A stretch of DNA of 64,000 nt from Rhodococcus triatomae BKS 15-14 (GTDB lineage: Bacteria > Actinomycetota > Actinomycetes > Mycobacteriales > Mycobacteriaceae): NCBI GenBank assembly GCA_000341795.1, contig AODO01000074.1, positions 124,001 to 188,000 of the forward strand, given 5' to 3'. This document shows, piece after piece, positions 1 through 7,370 of this stretch. A program made the translations under genes and the position numbers. The stretch's first letter is position 1, and every line of letters begins with the position of its first letter. Under the pieces are notes generated by a model that saw only the letters and a program-made list of their open reading frames with translations, did not search any database and was not told the origin of the DNA.

Positions 1-1293
1 TCACCGGTGGGCGGACTCGCCCTCGCCGAGGATCGGGGGGACCTGTCGATCGCCGCCCATCGCTGCGTCGGAATCGGCAAGTGCCGAGCGGACTCCGGCG
101 ACTTCATGTGCCCGTCGTACCGCGCGACCCGCGACGAGAAGGACAGCACCCGCGGACGCGCCCGCGTCCTGCAGGAGACGATCAACGGCACCCTCGTCAC
201 CGGCGGTTTCGCCTCCGACGAACTCGCCGACTCCCTCGACCTGTGCCTGTCGTGCAAGGCCTGCGCCACGGACTGTCCCGCAGGGGTCGACATGGCGTCC
301 TACAAGTCGGAGGTACTGCACCGGCGGTACCGCCACCGGCTGCGTCCGCCCTCGCACTACACGCTGGGGCAGCTGTCGCGATGGACGGCGCTCGCGTCAC
401 GGATACCGGCACTCGTGAACGCGGCCGCGGCGGTCTCGCCCCTGCGCCGTGGCGGGCTCCGACTCGCGGGGCTGGACCCGCGCCGCGACGTGCCCCCGCT
501 CGCCCGGCAGAGTTTCCGCCGCTGGTGGCGGAGGCGGCCACCCACCACCACCGGGCGGGAGGTACTGCTGTGGGTCGACACCTTCACCGACGGCTTCACA
601 CCGGGAGTCGCCCGCGCCGCCGTCACCCTCCTCGAATCCGCCGGATACCGCGTCACCGTCACCGAGCGCCGCACCTGCTGCGGGCTCACCTGGATCACCA
701 CCGGCCAACTCGACGGTGCGCGACGGCAGCTCGCCGCCACCCTCGATCAACTCGCGCCACACGTCGACGCGGGGCTCACCGTCGTCGCACTCGAACCCTC
801 CTGTGCCGCCGTGCTGCGGTCGGACTCCACCGAACTGCTACCGGACGACCCGCGGTCGGGTCGAGTCGCGGCGGCCACCCGAACCCTCGCCGAGTTCCTC
901 ACCGACGCCACGACCCCGGACGGCGCCGCGTGGCAACCGCGGGACCTGCGCGGCGTCGAGGTCGTCGTCCAGCCGCACTGCCACCACCATGCGGTGCTCG
1001 GGTTCCGCACCGATCGCGCCCTCCTCGACCGCACCGGAGCCACCGTCCACCAGCTCTCCGGCTGCTGCGGTCTGGCAGGCAACTTCGGCATGGAACGCGG
1101 CCACCACGACGTCTCGGTGGCAGTCGCAGCCAATTCCCTGCTACCCGCCCTGACCGGCCGTCCCGACGCGATCCTGCTCGCGGACGGCTTCTCGTGCCGA
1201 ACCCAGTCCGCCCAGCTGGCGGGCCGTTTCGGCGTGCATCTCGCGGAACTCCTCGTCGACGACGCGACCCGAGGTCCCACCATCGAGCCGTGA
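1..1293 (+). CDS. FAD/Fe-S 2-hydroxyacid oxidase-type protein, C-terminal part (cut by window edge)
   Basis: The left window edge cuts this gene; 430 codons remain, open from base 1. Near the visible N-terminus are two cysteine clusters, CVGIGKC followed by CPSY, and CLSCKACATDCP, which fit two [4Fe-4S] sites. Two CCG-type motifs follow (TCCGLTW near visible residue 225 and SGCCGLAG near 355). This order is that of the Fe-S half of GlcD-GlcF/YdiJ-type fusions, which oxidise a 2-hydroxy acid such as D-lactate or 2-hydroxyglutarate at FAD and pass electrons towards the respiratory chain. The FAD domain would lie in the missing part. The substrate cannot be deduced. The next gene starts 67 bases downstream. 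Confidence 0.8.
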   Translation, partial: SPVGGLALAEDRGDLSIAAHRCVGIGKCRADSGDFMCPSYRATRDEKDSTRGRARVLQETINGTLVTGGFASDELADSLDLCLSCKACATDCPAGVDMASYKSEVLHRRYRHRLRPPSHYTLGQLSRWTALASRIPALVNAAAAVSPLRRGGLRLAGLDPRRDVPPLARQSFRRWWRRRPPTTTGREVLLWVDTFTDGFTPGVARAAVTLLESAGYRVTVTERRTCCGLTWITTGQLDGARRQLAATLDQLAPHVDAGLTVVALEPSCAAVLRSDSTELLPDDPRSGRVAAATRTLAEFLTDATTPDGAAWQPRDLRGVEVVVQPHCHHHAVLGFRTDRALLDRTGATVHQLSGCCGLAGNFGMERGHHDVSVAVAANSLLPALTGRPDAILLADGFSCRTQSAQLAGRFGVHLAELLVDDATRGPTIEP

Positions 1294-1298
1294 CGTAC

Positions 1299-1363
1299 GG
1301 CACCATCAGGTCGGCCGGCTCACTCCGACCCGGTCCGATCCCGAAGGGCTGGTGAAGCAGTGG
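1299..1363 (+). promoter_or_regulatory. Leader shared with the paralogue at 3040
   Basis: Two blocks in front of this gene recur in front of its paralogue. GGCACCATCAG starts at 1299 here and at 2983 there, 61 and 57 bases before the start codons. A CGAAGG-CTGGTGA-CAGTG block runs into both GTG starts. The intervening sequence differs, which suggests conserved promoter or leader elements rather than very recent duplication. No regulator is identified. Confidence 0.5.
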
Positions 1364-1902
1364 CAAACACACGCACGCGCTCGAAGAAGGTGGCCGCAAC
1401 CCTGTCCGGGGCAGCCGTCGCCGCGGTCGCCGTCACCCTGACGGCGGCCCCAACCGCATCCGCGCAGGGCGCCGTACCCGCCGCGCCGACGATCACGGCG
1501 ACCGCCGACGGCACCGACGTGACGATCAGCCTGGACGACCCGAACTCCGGGATCGAACACGCCCTCACCGGCTGCTCGGCGGTGCTGATCGACCCGGTCA
1601 AGGCGGTGCCCCTGCTCCCCTCGCTCGTCGCGGGCGAGTTCCCGCCGCTCGACCAGATCGATCCCGCGATCCTCGCCTGGGGCCCCGGGCTGCCCCCGAC
1701 CTCCGCCCTCGACCGGACCCAGACCTACGTCGCAACCGGCATCCCCGCCGGGGTCCACCTCGCCGTCGGAGTCTGCGTCAACACGCTCGCCCCCGGTGAT
1801 CCCGGCGTCGCGTTCACGCCGGTGTTCGTCGGTGGACCCCTCGAGATCGGCTCGTCGGTGCTCGACGCGGGATCGTCCGTGATCGGCCTCGGCACCGGTT
1901 AG
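1360..1902 (+). CDS. Secreted protein of unknown function, paralogue of the 3040 gene
   Basis: 180 residues from a GTG start. The N-terminus is a clear Sec signal peptide: basic start, hydrophobic stretch, likely cleavage after ASA near residue 36. The mature part has two cysteines, in LTGCSAV and VGVCVN, that could form a disulfide. It aligns along its length with the protein at 3040 (shared features include TxC near 67, DPVK/NPVK, an IDPA-x-WGP block, VFVGG, and a C-terminal SSVLDxGS element) but lacks that protein's glycine-rich repeat tail. I do not recognise a named family. An exported or surface protein is likely. The mscS gene on the opposite strand separates the two paralogues. Confidence 0.7.
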   Translation: MANTRTRSKKVAATLSGAAVAAVAVTLTAAPTASAQGAVPAAPTITATADGTDVTISLDDPNSGIEHALTGCSAVLIDPVKAVPLLPSLVAGEFPPLDQIDPAILAWGPGLPPTSALDRTQTYVATGIPAGVHLAVGVCVNTLAPGDPGVAFTPVFVGGPLEIGSSVLDAGSSVIGLGTG

Positions 1903-1915
1903 GCGACTTCGTTCG

Positions 1916-1961
1916 CCTGTGCGCGCTTTTGGTAGTGGGGACTACCAAAAGCGCGCACAGG
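1916..1961. terminator. Bidirectional hairpin, 21-bp perfect arms (TTTTGGTAGT family)
   Basis: Arms 1916-1936 and 1941-1961 are exact inverted complements around a GGGG loop. It lies between the convergent ends of the secreted-protein gene (1902) and mscS (1972), as expected of a two-way terminator. The stem core TTTTGGTAGT/ACTACCAAAA recurs at 60363-60402. Confidence 0.8.
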
Positions 1962-1971
1962 TGCGACGCGC

Positions 1972-2877
1972 CTACGTCTGCGCGACGGTGCGGAGCGCGT
2001 CGGCCAGGGCGATGCCGTTCTCGTCGAATGCCGTCAGGATCGCCTGGCTCAGATGCCGCTGCACCGCCCACTGCTTGCCCGGCTTCACCTTGACCGTCAG
2101 GCGCAACGTGACGGATGTCGCGGTCACGCTGTTCACGCCGAGCACCTCGGGTTCACCGAGGACGGCGTCCTCGATCGTCGTGTCCTGTGCCGCCGCCGAC
2201 GCGGCGGCCGCTGCCACCTCGGTGGCCCGGGAGATCGCCGCCCCGTGCGCCACCGGCAGGTCCACCACCGCGACCGCGTGGCCCTGGCTCATGTTGCCGA
2301 CCCGCGCGATCTCTCCGTTACGGCAGTACCAGAGGGTTCCGTTGACGTCCCGGATCGTGGTCACCCGCAGGCCGACGCTCTCGACCGTGCCCACCGCCTC
2401 TCCGACGTCGATGACGTCACCGACGCCGTACTGGTCCTCGAGCAGCATGAACATCCCGGTGAGAAAGTCACGGACGAGGTTCTGCGCGCCGAATCCGAGT
2501 GCGACACCGACCACTCCCGCAGACGCGATCAGCGGTGCCACGTTGACGCTGAACACGGTCAGGATCTGCAGCACACACCAGGTCAGGGTGGCAATGGACA
2601 CGACCGACTTCAGGACCGATCCGATCGTGCGGGCACGCTGGGCGCGGCGCTGCGCCGCCACCGAGTCGCGCACGCCCGCCGGCAACCGCTCCTTGAGCGG
2701 AACCAACAGGCGTGGCTCGGTTCCCGGTCGCTCCTTCGTCGCGCGGTCGATGGCCCGGTGCAGGGCGAACCGCAGGACGAACGCGATGACCACGTAGACC
2801 GCGATGTCGATGGGTCGGTCGACCAGCCACATCTGCGCCGTGTCGGACAGTGCCAGTGAGTTCGCTTGGTACAACAT
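1972..2877 (-). CDS. MscS-family mechanosensitive channel
   Basis: 301 residues from the ATG at 2877; a longer GTG-type start at 2928 is possible but adds a non-hydrophobic leader. Hydrophobic segments occupy roughly residues 15-40, 90-110 and 115-150. The pore-lining third helix and start of the beta domain are classic MscS: GVVGVALGFGAQ, then LVRDFLTGMFMLLEDQ and GDVIDVG. The family forms membrane heptamers that open under hypo-osmotic shock and release solutes. The length is close to that of small MscS proteins. It sits alone on the minus strand between two secreted-protein paralogues, which suggests insertion or rearrangement at this locus. Confidence 0.9.
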   Translation of the reverse strand: MLYQANSLALSDTAQMWLVDRPIDIAVYVVIAFVLRFALHRAIDRATKERPGTEPRLLVPLKERLPAGVRDSVAAQRRAQRARTIGSVLKSVVSIATLTWCVLQILTVFSVNVAPLIASAGVVGVALGFGAQNLVRDFLTGMFMLLEDQYGVGDVIDVGEAVGTVESVGLRVTTIRDVNGTLWYCRNGEIARVGNMSQGHAVAVVDLPVAHGAAISRATEVAAAAASAAAQDTTIEDAVLGEPEVLGVNSVTATSVTLRLTVKVKPGKQWAVQRHLSQAILTAFDENGIALADALRTVAQT

Positions 2878-2982
2878 CGACGCCGACCTTACGGAAGGGC
2901 TCGAGGCCGCCGCAGACCCGCTGCACACCCGCCGGTTCTCGTCGTGTCACACGCCACATCCCACGATCCGTCGACCACATCG

Positions 2983-3042
2983 GGCACCATCAGACCTCAG
3001 GGTTCGTTACAGGCCGACCAACTCGAAGGCTGGTGACCAGTG
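2983..3042 (+). promoter_or_regulatory. Leader shared with the paralogue at 1360
   Basis: Second copy of the two-block leader described at 1299-1363: GGCACCATCAG at 2983-2993 and a CGAAGGCTGGTGA-CAGTG block ending in the GTG start at 3040. GAAGG about 11 bases before the GTG may serve as a distant ribosome site. Confidence 0.5.
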
Positions 3043-3729
3043 GACCGCACCACCACGCGCTCGACGAGAACAGCCGCGGCGCTCGCCGGAGCGCTCGCCC
3101 TCACATCCGCATCCGCCCTGCTCTCCACGCCCACCGCATCCGCACAGATTCCACCGCCGGAACCGCCGAGCATCACCACGACGGTCGAGGGCAACGAGGT
3201 GACGATCGATCTGGTCGATCCGAACAGGGGGCTCTCGCACCTTCTCACGGCGTGCACGGCCGCACTGGTCAACCCCGTCAAGGGCGTCAACCTGCTGCCC
3301 GCGATAGCCGCGGGCACGCTGCCACCGATCAGCGAGATCGATCCCGCCGTCTTCGAGTGGGGCCCGTCGCTGCTCACGACGAACGCCGCGGTCCGGGAAC
3401 GGACGTACGAGCTCGGCGAGATCCCGTCCGGGGTCTACGCCGCCGTCGGGTTCTGCATCAACCCGAACATCACGAACCCGTCGGTCGACTTCGAACCGGT
3501 CTTCGTCGGCGGCACCATCGAGGTCGGGTCGGCAGTCCTCGACCTCGGCAGTGCCGTCGTCGACACGCCGGGGGCGCTGGCGGCGATCCTGGACCTGCTC
3601 GGCATCGACACCGGCAGCCTCGGCAGTTCCGTCGGATCGGGTGACGCGACGGTCGGGTCCGGCGACGCGACGGTCGGGTCCGGCGACGCGACAATCGGCT
3701 CGGGCGACGCGACCGTCGGCAGCAACTGA
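3040..3729 (+). CDS. Secreted protein of unknown function with C-terminal heptapeptide repeats
   Basis: 229 residues from a GTG start. It has an N-terminal signal peptide (hydrophobic stretch about residues 11-31, likely cleavage after ASA near 33) and two cysteines (LTACTAAL, VGFCINPN) matching those of the paralogue at 1360. Unlike the paralogue it ends in about four copies of the seven-residue unit VGSGDAT, a low-complexity Gly/Ser/Asp tail that may be flexible or calcium-binding. No named family is recognised. The tail looks like a recent expansion of a 21-base DNA unit. It is convergent with the SDR gene, whose end is only 9 bases away. Confidence 0.7.
   Translation: MDRTTTRSTRTAAALAGALALTSASALLSTPTASAQIPPPEPPSITTTVEGNEVTIDLVDPNRGLSHLLTACTAALVNPVKGVNLLPAIAAGTLPPISEIDPAVFEWGPSLLTTNAAVRERTYELGEIPSGVYAAVGFCINPNITNPSVDFEPVFVGGTIEVGSAVLDLGSAVVDTPGALAAILDLLGIDTGSLGSSVGSGDATVGSGDATVGSGDATIGSGDATVGSN
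3631..3714 (+). repeat. Four in-frame 21-bp tandem repeats
   Basis: Units at 3631-3651, 3652-3672, 3673-3693 and 3694-3714 each encode V/I-GSGDAT. Units two and three are identical except for the last base. In-frame 21-base units can expand or contract by slippage without breaking the gene. Confidence 0.9.
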
Positions 3730-3738
3730 GCGATTCGA

Positions 3739-4533
3739 TCAGTCGACGTTCGGCGCCCACTGCACGCCGTTGATGTGACCGCCCCCGTCGACGAACAACG
3801 TGTTGCCGGTCAGGTAGCGGGAGTCGTCACCGGCGAGGAAGGCGGCGACGCTGCCGATGTCGTCGAGGGGGTCACCGATCCGGCCCATCGGGTTGGCGGC
3901 CTCCTGCGCCGCCGCCATCTGCGGGTTGGCCTCGGCAACACGCTTGTAGGCGGCGCTCTGCGCGCCCGGGCAGATGACGTTGCAGCACACCTGTTTCGGT
4001 GCCCACTCCCGTGCGGCGGTGCGCGTCATGCTGCGCAGGGCCTCCTTGGCGGCGTTGTAGTACACCGAGTACATGTGCGCGTTGACGCCGTTGAGGCTGC
4101 ACATGTTGATCACCCGGCCGGTGCCGTGCGCGGCGAGCGCGGGGTACGCGCGCTGCATGGCCCAGAACGCCGACATCACGCCCATGTCGAAGCCGGCCCG
4201 CATGTTGTCCTCGGTGGTCTTCTCGAGGCGGGCGTATCCCAGTGGGCGCCAGGCGTTGTTGACGAGGATGTCGAGCCGGCCGAACTCGCCGGTCGCCGCG
4301 TCGACCATCGCGTGCACCTGCTCGCGGTCGGTGACGTCGGTGCGCACGAACGTCGCCCGCGTTCCCCACTCGTCGGTCAGCCAGCGCGCGGTGTCGGCTC
4401 CCGCCGCCTCGTCGATCTCGGCGACGAGCACGCTCGCCCCCTCCCGCGCCAGTGCACCCGCGACGCCGCGGCCGATGCCCATCCCGGCACCGGTGACCAC
4501 GGCGACCCGCCCGTCCAGCTTGCCCATTCTCAT
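3739..4533 (-). CDS. Short-chain dehydrogenase/reductase (SDR)
   Basis: 264 residues. The cofactor motif TGAGMGIGRG is near residue 16, NNAW follows near 90, and the catalytic pair is YNAAK preceded by the Ser in MCSLNG. This is a classical NAD(P)-dependent SDR that oxidises or reduces a hydroxyl/keto group. Chosen start is the ATG at 4533, 5-6 bases after GGAG; the ATG at 4527 is also possible. It closes a minus-strand block of thioesterase, MaoC hydratase and thiolase genes, so a hydroxyacyl-CoA or hydroxysteroid substrate is plausible. A hairpin separates it from the thioesterase gene upstream. Confidence 0.85.
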   Translation of the reverse strand: MRMGKLDGRVAVVTGAGMGIGRGVAGALAREGASVLVAEIDEAAGADTARWLTDEWGTRATFVRTDVTDREQVHAMVDAATGEFGRLDILVNNAWRPLGYARLEKTTEDNMRAGFDMGVMSAFWAMQRAYPALAAHGTGRVINMCSLNGVNAHMYSVYYNAAKEALRSMTRTAAREWAPKQVCCNVICPGAQSAAYKRVAEANPQMAAAQEAANPMGRIGDPLDDIGSVAAFLAGDDSRYLTGNTLFVDGGGHINGVQWAPNVD

Positions 4534-4551
4534 TCCATCTCCGAATTCGGC

Positions 4552-4596
4552 TGAAGGGCACCTTCATGCGGTCAGACCGAACGAAGGTGCCCTTCA
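4552..4596. terminator. Hairpin with nested palindromes
   Basis: Perfect 14-base arms (4552-4565 and 4583-4596). The 17-base loop contains a second palindrome, CGGTC-A-GACCG (4569-4579), and each arm is itself partly self-complementary (GAAGG-CCTTC). It lies just after the thioesterase stop on the minus strand and before the SDR start. The same loop palindrome occurs in the hairpin at 22260-22310. Confidence 0.65.
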
Positions 4597-4627
4597 CCCT
4601 GTGTGTGGGGATCGATCCCGGGGCCCG

Positions 4628-5284
4628 TCAGCGGGGGCGAGGGACCGTCTTGTCGACGAACAACGCCTCCACGGACACGCACACCGTGCCGTCCGCGGTG
4701 CGGATGTCACCGATCGTGTTGATCTTGCGCCCGTCCTGCGCGACCAGCCGGCCCGTCAGGGTCAGCGGTTCGAACAGCGGCGTCGGGCGGTGGTAGCGCA
4801 CGTTGAGCTGAGCGGTCGCCCCGCTGCGCCCGGCCCAGGCGTTCGCCACGCCGAGCAGGTGGTCGAGCAGCAGCGCCGAGACACCACCGTGGGCGTGCCC
4901 GGGCGGGCCCTGGTAGGGCATGGTGAGCGTGACGACGCTCTGCACCGACCCGTCCTCCCGGCCCTCGACCACCAGCGGCGGGGCGATCGCGTTCTCCGGG
5001 CCGGTCACCGGATCGTGACGGGTGACGCCCTCGCCTGCCCACATGTCGACGAGTCGTTCCGCGACCGCAGGCGCGTGCTCCTCGAGATGCTCGGCGATGC
5101 TGTTCAGTTCCTCCGCGACCCGTTCGAGGTTCGCGTTGGTTCGGTCGGTGCGCAGCAGCGCATCGACGACTCGCCGCGCCGCCGCGGTCGCGTGGTCGAC
5201 GGCGGTGTCCTGCGGCGCCGAGGTGAGGACCGTCCCGTCCGGCGCGGTCCCGACGGTGGGATGGGTGCTCGGATCGACTCTCAC
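4628..5284 (-). CDS. PaaI-type hotdog thioesterase
   Basis: 218 residues from a GTG that overlaps the MaoC stop by four bases (GTGA), implying translational coupling. The C-terminal half is a hotdog fold with HGGVSALLLDHLLG, the active-site helix of PaaI/4HBT acyl-CoA thioesterases. The N-terminal 90 residues are a helical, charged extension without a recognised domain. Such enzymes hydrolyse CoA thioesters and often rescue CoA from dead-end intermediates. Here the substrate is probably an intermediate of the neighbouring side-chain oxidation block (inference). Confidence 0.8.
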   Translation of the reverse strand: MRVDPSTHPTVGTAPDGTVLTSAPQDTAVDHATAAARRVVDALLRTDRTNANLERVAEELNSIAEHLEEHAPAVAERLVDMWAGEGVTRHDPVTGPENAIAPPLVVEGREDGSVQSVVTLTMPYQGPPGHAHGGVSALLLDHLLGVANAWAGRSGATAQLNVRYHRPTPLFEPLTLTGRLVAQDGRKINTIGDIRTADGTVCVSVEALFVDKTVPRPR

Positions 5285-6150
5285 CGGATCTCCATGCTCG
5301 CGTGGGTGAGCACCGGCCGGCCGTCCCGCTCGGGGCAGGTGGCGAGCAGCGTCAGCGTGTCACCGTCGCGCCAGACGGCGGTCTCGACGGTCTCCCCGGG
5401 GTACAGCGATCCGGCGAACCGAACCGAGAACGACTGCACGCGTGTGGGATCCCCGTCGAGGACGCCGTCGACGACCGCCTTGCACACGACACCGTACGAC
5501 GCGAGCCCGTGCAGGATCGGCTGGTCGAAACCGGCCATCCTGGCGAACGCCGGGTCGGCGTGCAACGGGTTGAGGTCGCCGCTGAGCCGGTACACCAGCG
5601 CCTGCTGCGTCGACGTCGGCGACACCAGCACCTTGTCGGGTTCGCGCTCCGGCGCCGCCCCGGACGTCTCCGGTCCGGCGTCGCCGCCGAAGCCGCCCTC
5701 GCCACGAGCCCAGATCTGCATCGCGCTGGTCCACAACGGATTTCCGTCGGCGTCGGCCGCCGACTGCTCGAGCACGATCACCGCCGCCTTGCCCTTGTCC
5801 CACACGTCGGCGACCCGCGACGACACCGTCGCGGTCCCCGCGGCGGGGATGGGGGCGTGCACGGTCAGCGACTGCCCGCCGTGCAGGATCTTGCGCAGGT
5901 CGACGTCGATGCCGGGCATGGCCATCCCGGCCGGCGTCACCGCGCCGGCCGAGACGCCCTGCCCGGCGACCATCGCGAAGGTCGGCAGGACCTTCAGGTC
6001 CTTCTCGTACACCCAGCCGAGTTCGGCCGGGTCCAGCGAGTGCACGCCCGCACCCAGACCCAGGTGGTACAGGATCACGTCGCGTTCGGTCCACGCGGCG
6101 CCGCGGACGGTGGGTGCGGCCGACAGCGCGGCCTTCACGTCGATCGGCAT
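5281..6150 (-). CDS. MaoC-family double-hotdog enoyl-CoA hydratase
   Basis: 289 residues from the ATG at 6150. It has the length and two-hotdog layout of eukaryotic-type 2-enoyl-CoA hydratase 2. The signature YRLSGDLNPLHADP with FDQPILHGL near residues 190-220 carries the Asp/His pair that hydrates trans-2-enoyl-CoA to (R)-3-hydroxyacyl-CoA. Mycobacterial relatives are linked to sterol side-chain oxidation. It starts 5 bases beyond the thiolase stop and overlaps the thioesterase start, so it is in one operon with both. Confidence 0.85.
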   Translation of the reverse strand: MPIDVKAALSAAPTVRGAAWTERDVILYHLGLGAGVHSLDPAELGWVYEKDLKVLPTFAMVAGQGVSAGAVTPAGMAMPGIDVDLRKILHGGQSLTVHAPIPAAGTATVSSRVADVWDKGKAAVIVLEQSAADADGNPLWTSAMQIWARGEGGFGGDAGPETSGAAPEREPDKVLVSPTSTQQALVYRLSGDLNPLHADPAFARMAGFDQPILHGLASYGVVCKAVVDGVLDGDPTRVQSFSVRFAGSLYPGETVETAVWRDGDTLTLLATCPERDGRPVLTHASMEIR

Positions 6151-6154
6151 GTCG

Positions 6155-7360
6155 TTACGACTCCTCGGAGAGAGTTCCGGACCGGTACAGCGTGACGACG
6201 CACGCCCCACCGAGTCCCAGATTGTGTTGCAGGCCAACGGTTGCCCCGTCGACCTGTCGGGCGTCGGCCTGTCCGCGCAGCTGCCACGTCAGCTCCGCGC
6301 ACTGCGCCAGACCGGTGGCGCCGAGCGGATGTCCCTTGGAGATGAGGCCACCGGAGGGGTTGACGACCCAGCGCCCGCCGTAGGTGGTGGCGCCGGACTC
6401 GACCAGCTTGCCGCCCTCACCGGGGGCGCACAGGCCGAGGCCCTCGTAGGTGATGATCTCGTTGATCGCGAAGCAGTCGTGCAGTTCGATCACGTCGACG
6501 TCGTCGACGGTGAGTCCGGACTGCGCGAACACCTGCTCGGCCGCCGCACGCGTCATCGGCGCACCGACGACGTCGATCATCGACTTCTCCGCGAACGCCT
6601 CGGTGGTGTCGGTGGTGAGGGCCTGCGCGACGATCTCGACCGCCCGGTCCTCGAGCCCGTGCTCGCGGACGAACTTCTCGCTGACGACGATCGCGGCGCC
6701 GGCGCCGTCCGACGTCGGGGAGCACTGCGAGCGGGTGAGCGGCGGATGGATCATCTTGTCGCCCATGACCTGTTCGAGGGTGTACTCGTTCTGGAACTGG
6801 GCGTACGGGTTGTTCACCGAGTGCTTGTGGTTCTTCACCGCGACGGCGGCGATCTGCTCGGCGGTGGTGCCGTAACGCTCCATGTGCTCGACGGCGGCGT
6901 TGCCGAACAACTGGGCGGTCATCGGGCCCTTCGCCCACCCGTGCTTCTCCACCATCACCTTCAACTGGTCGTCGAGGGTGGTGACCTTCGGCATCTCACC
7001 GGTGCCGGTCATCGAGGTCTTCGTCATCTTCTCGAAGCCGACGGCGAGCGCGCAGTCCACGAAACCGGCCTGCACCCACTCCCGGGCCATGAACAGCGCC
7101 GTGGACCCGGTGGCGCAGTTGTTGTTGACGTTGACGATCGGGATGCCCGTCAACCCGGTTTCGTACAGGGCCCGCTGACCGGCCGTCGACGCCCCGAAGA
7201 CGTAGCCGGCGGCAGCGCGCTGGACCTGCGAGTACTCGATACCCGCGTCCGCGAGAGCCTTGCCGACGGCCTCGGTGACCATGTCCGGGTACTCCCAGTC
7301 CCGGGACTCGATCTTCTCGAACTTGGTCATGCCGACGCCGACGACGAAGGTGCGATTCAT
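6155..7360 (-). CDS. SCP-x-type thiolase / lipid-transfer protein
   Basis: 401 residues. It closely resembles the thiolase domain of sterol carrier protein x: [11 protein letters not shown] at the N-terminus, the nucleophile Cys82 in [20 protein letters not shown], and [10 protein letters not shown] near the C-terminus. Because the catalytic Cys and both His-containing loops are present, a true 3-ketoacyl-CoA thiolase is more likely than the aldolase role of Ltp2-type relatives. There is no C-terminal SCP2 domain. It lies in a tight operon between the double acyl-CoA dehydrogenase (10-base gap) and the MaoC hydratase (4-base gap). A branched or steroid acyl-CoA is the expected substrate. Confidence 0.88.
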   Translation of the reverse strand: MNRTFVVGVGMTKFEKIESRDWEYPDMVTEAVGKALADAGIEYSQVQRAAAGYVFGASTAGQRALYETGLTGIPIVNVNNNCATGSTALFMAREWVQAGFVDCALAVGFEKMTKTSMTGTGEMPKVTTLDDQLKVMVEKHGWAKGPMTAQLFGNAAVEHMERYGTTAEQIAAVAVKNHKHSVNNPYAQFQNEYTLEQVMGDKMIHPPLTRSQCSPTSDGAGAAIVVSEKFVREHGLEDRAVEIVAQALTTDTTEAFAEKSMIDVVGAPMTRAAAEQVFAQSGLTVDDVDVIELHDCFAINEIITYEGLGLCAPGEGGKLVESGATTYGGRWVVNPSGGLISKGHPLGATGLAQCAELTWQLRGQADARQVDGATVGLQHNLGLGGACVVTLYRSGTLSEES

Positions 7361-7370
7361 GCTGTGATGC

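Noticed and set aside
3631-3714. Tandem repeats as a CRISPR array
   Set aside because: Units are contiguous without spacers and are in frame within a coding sequence.
6155-7360. Ltp2-type steroid aldolase instead of thiolase
   Set aside because: The thiolase nucleophile Cys82 and both His loops are present, and no DUF35 partner gene is adjacent.
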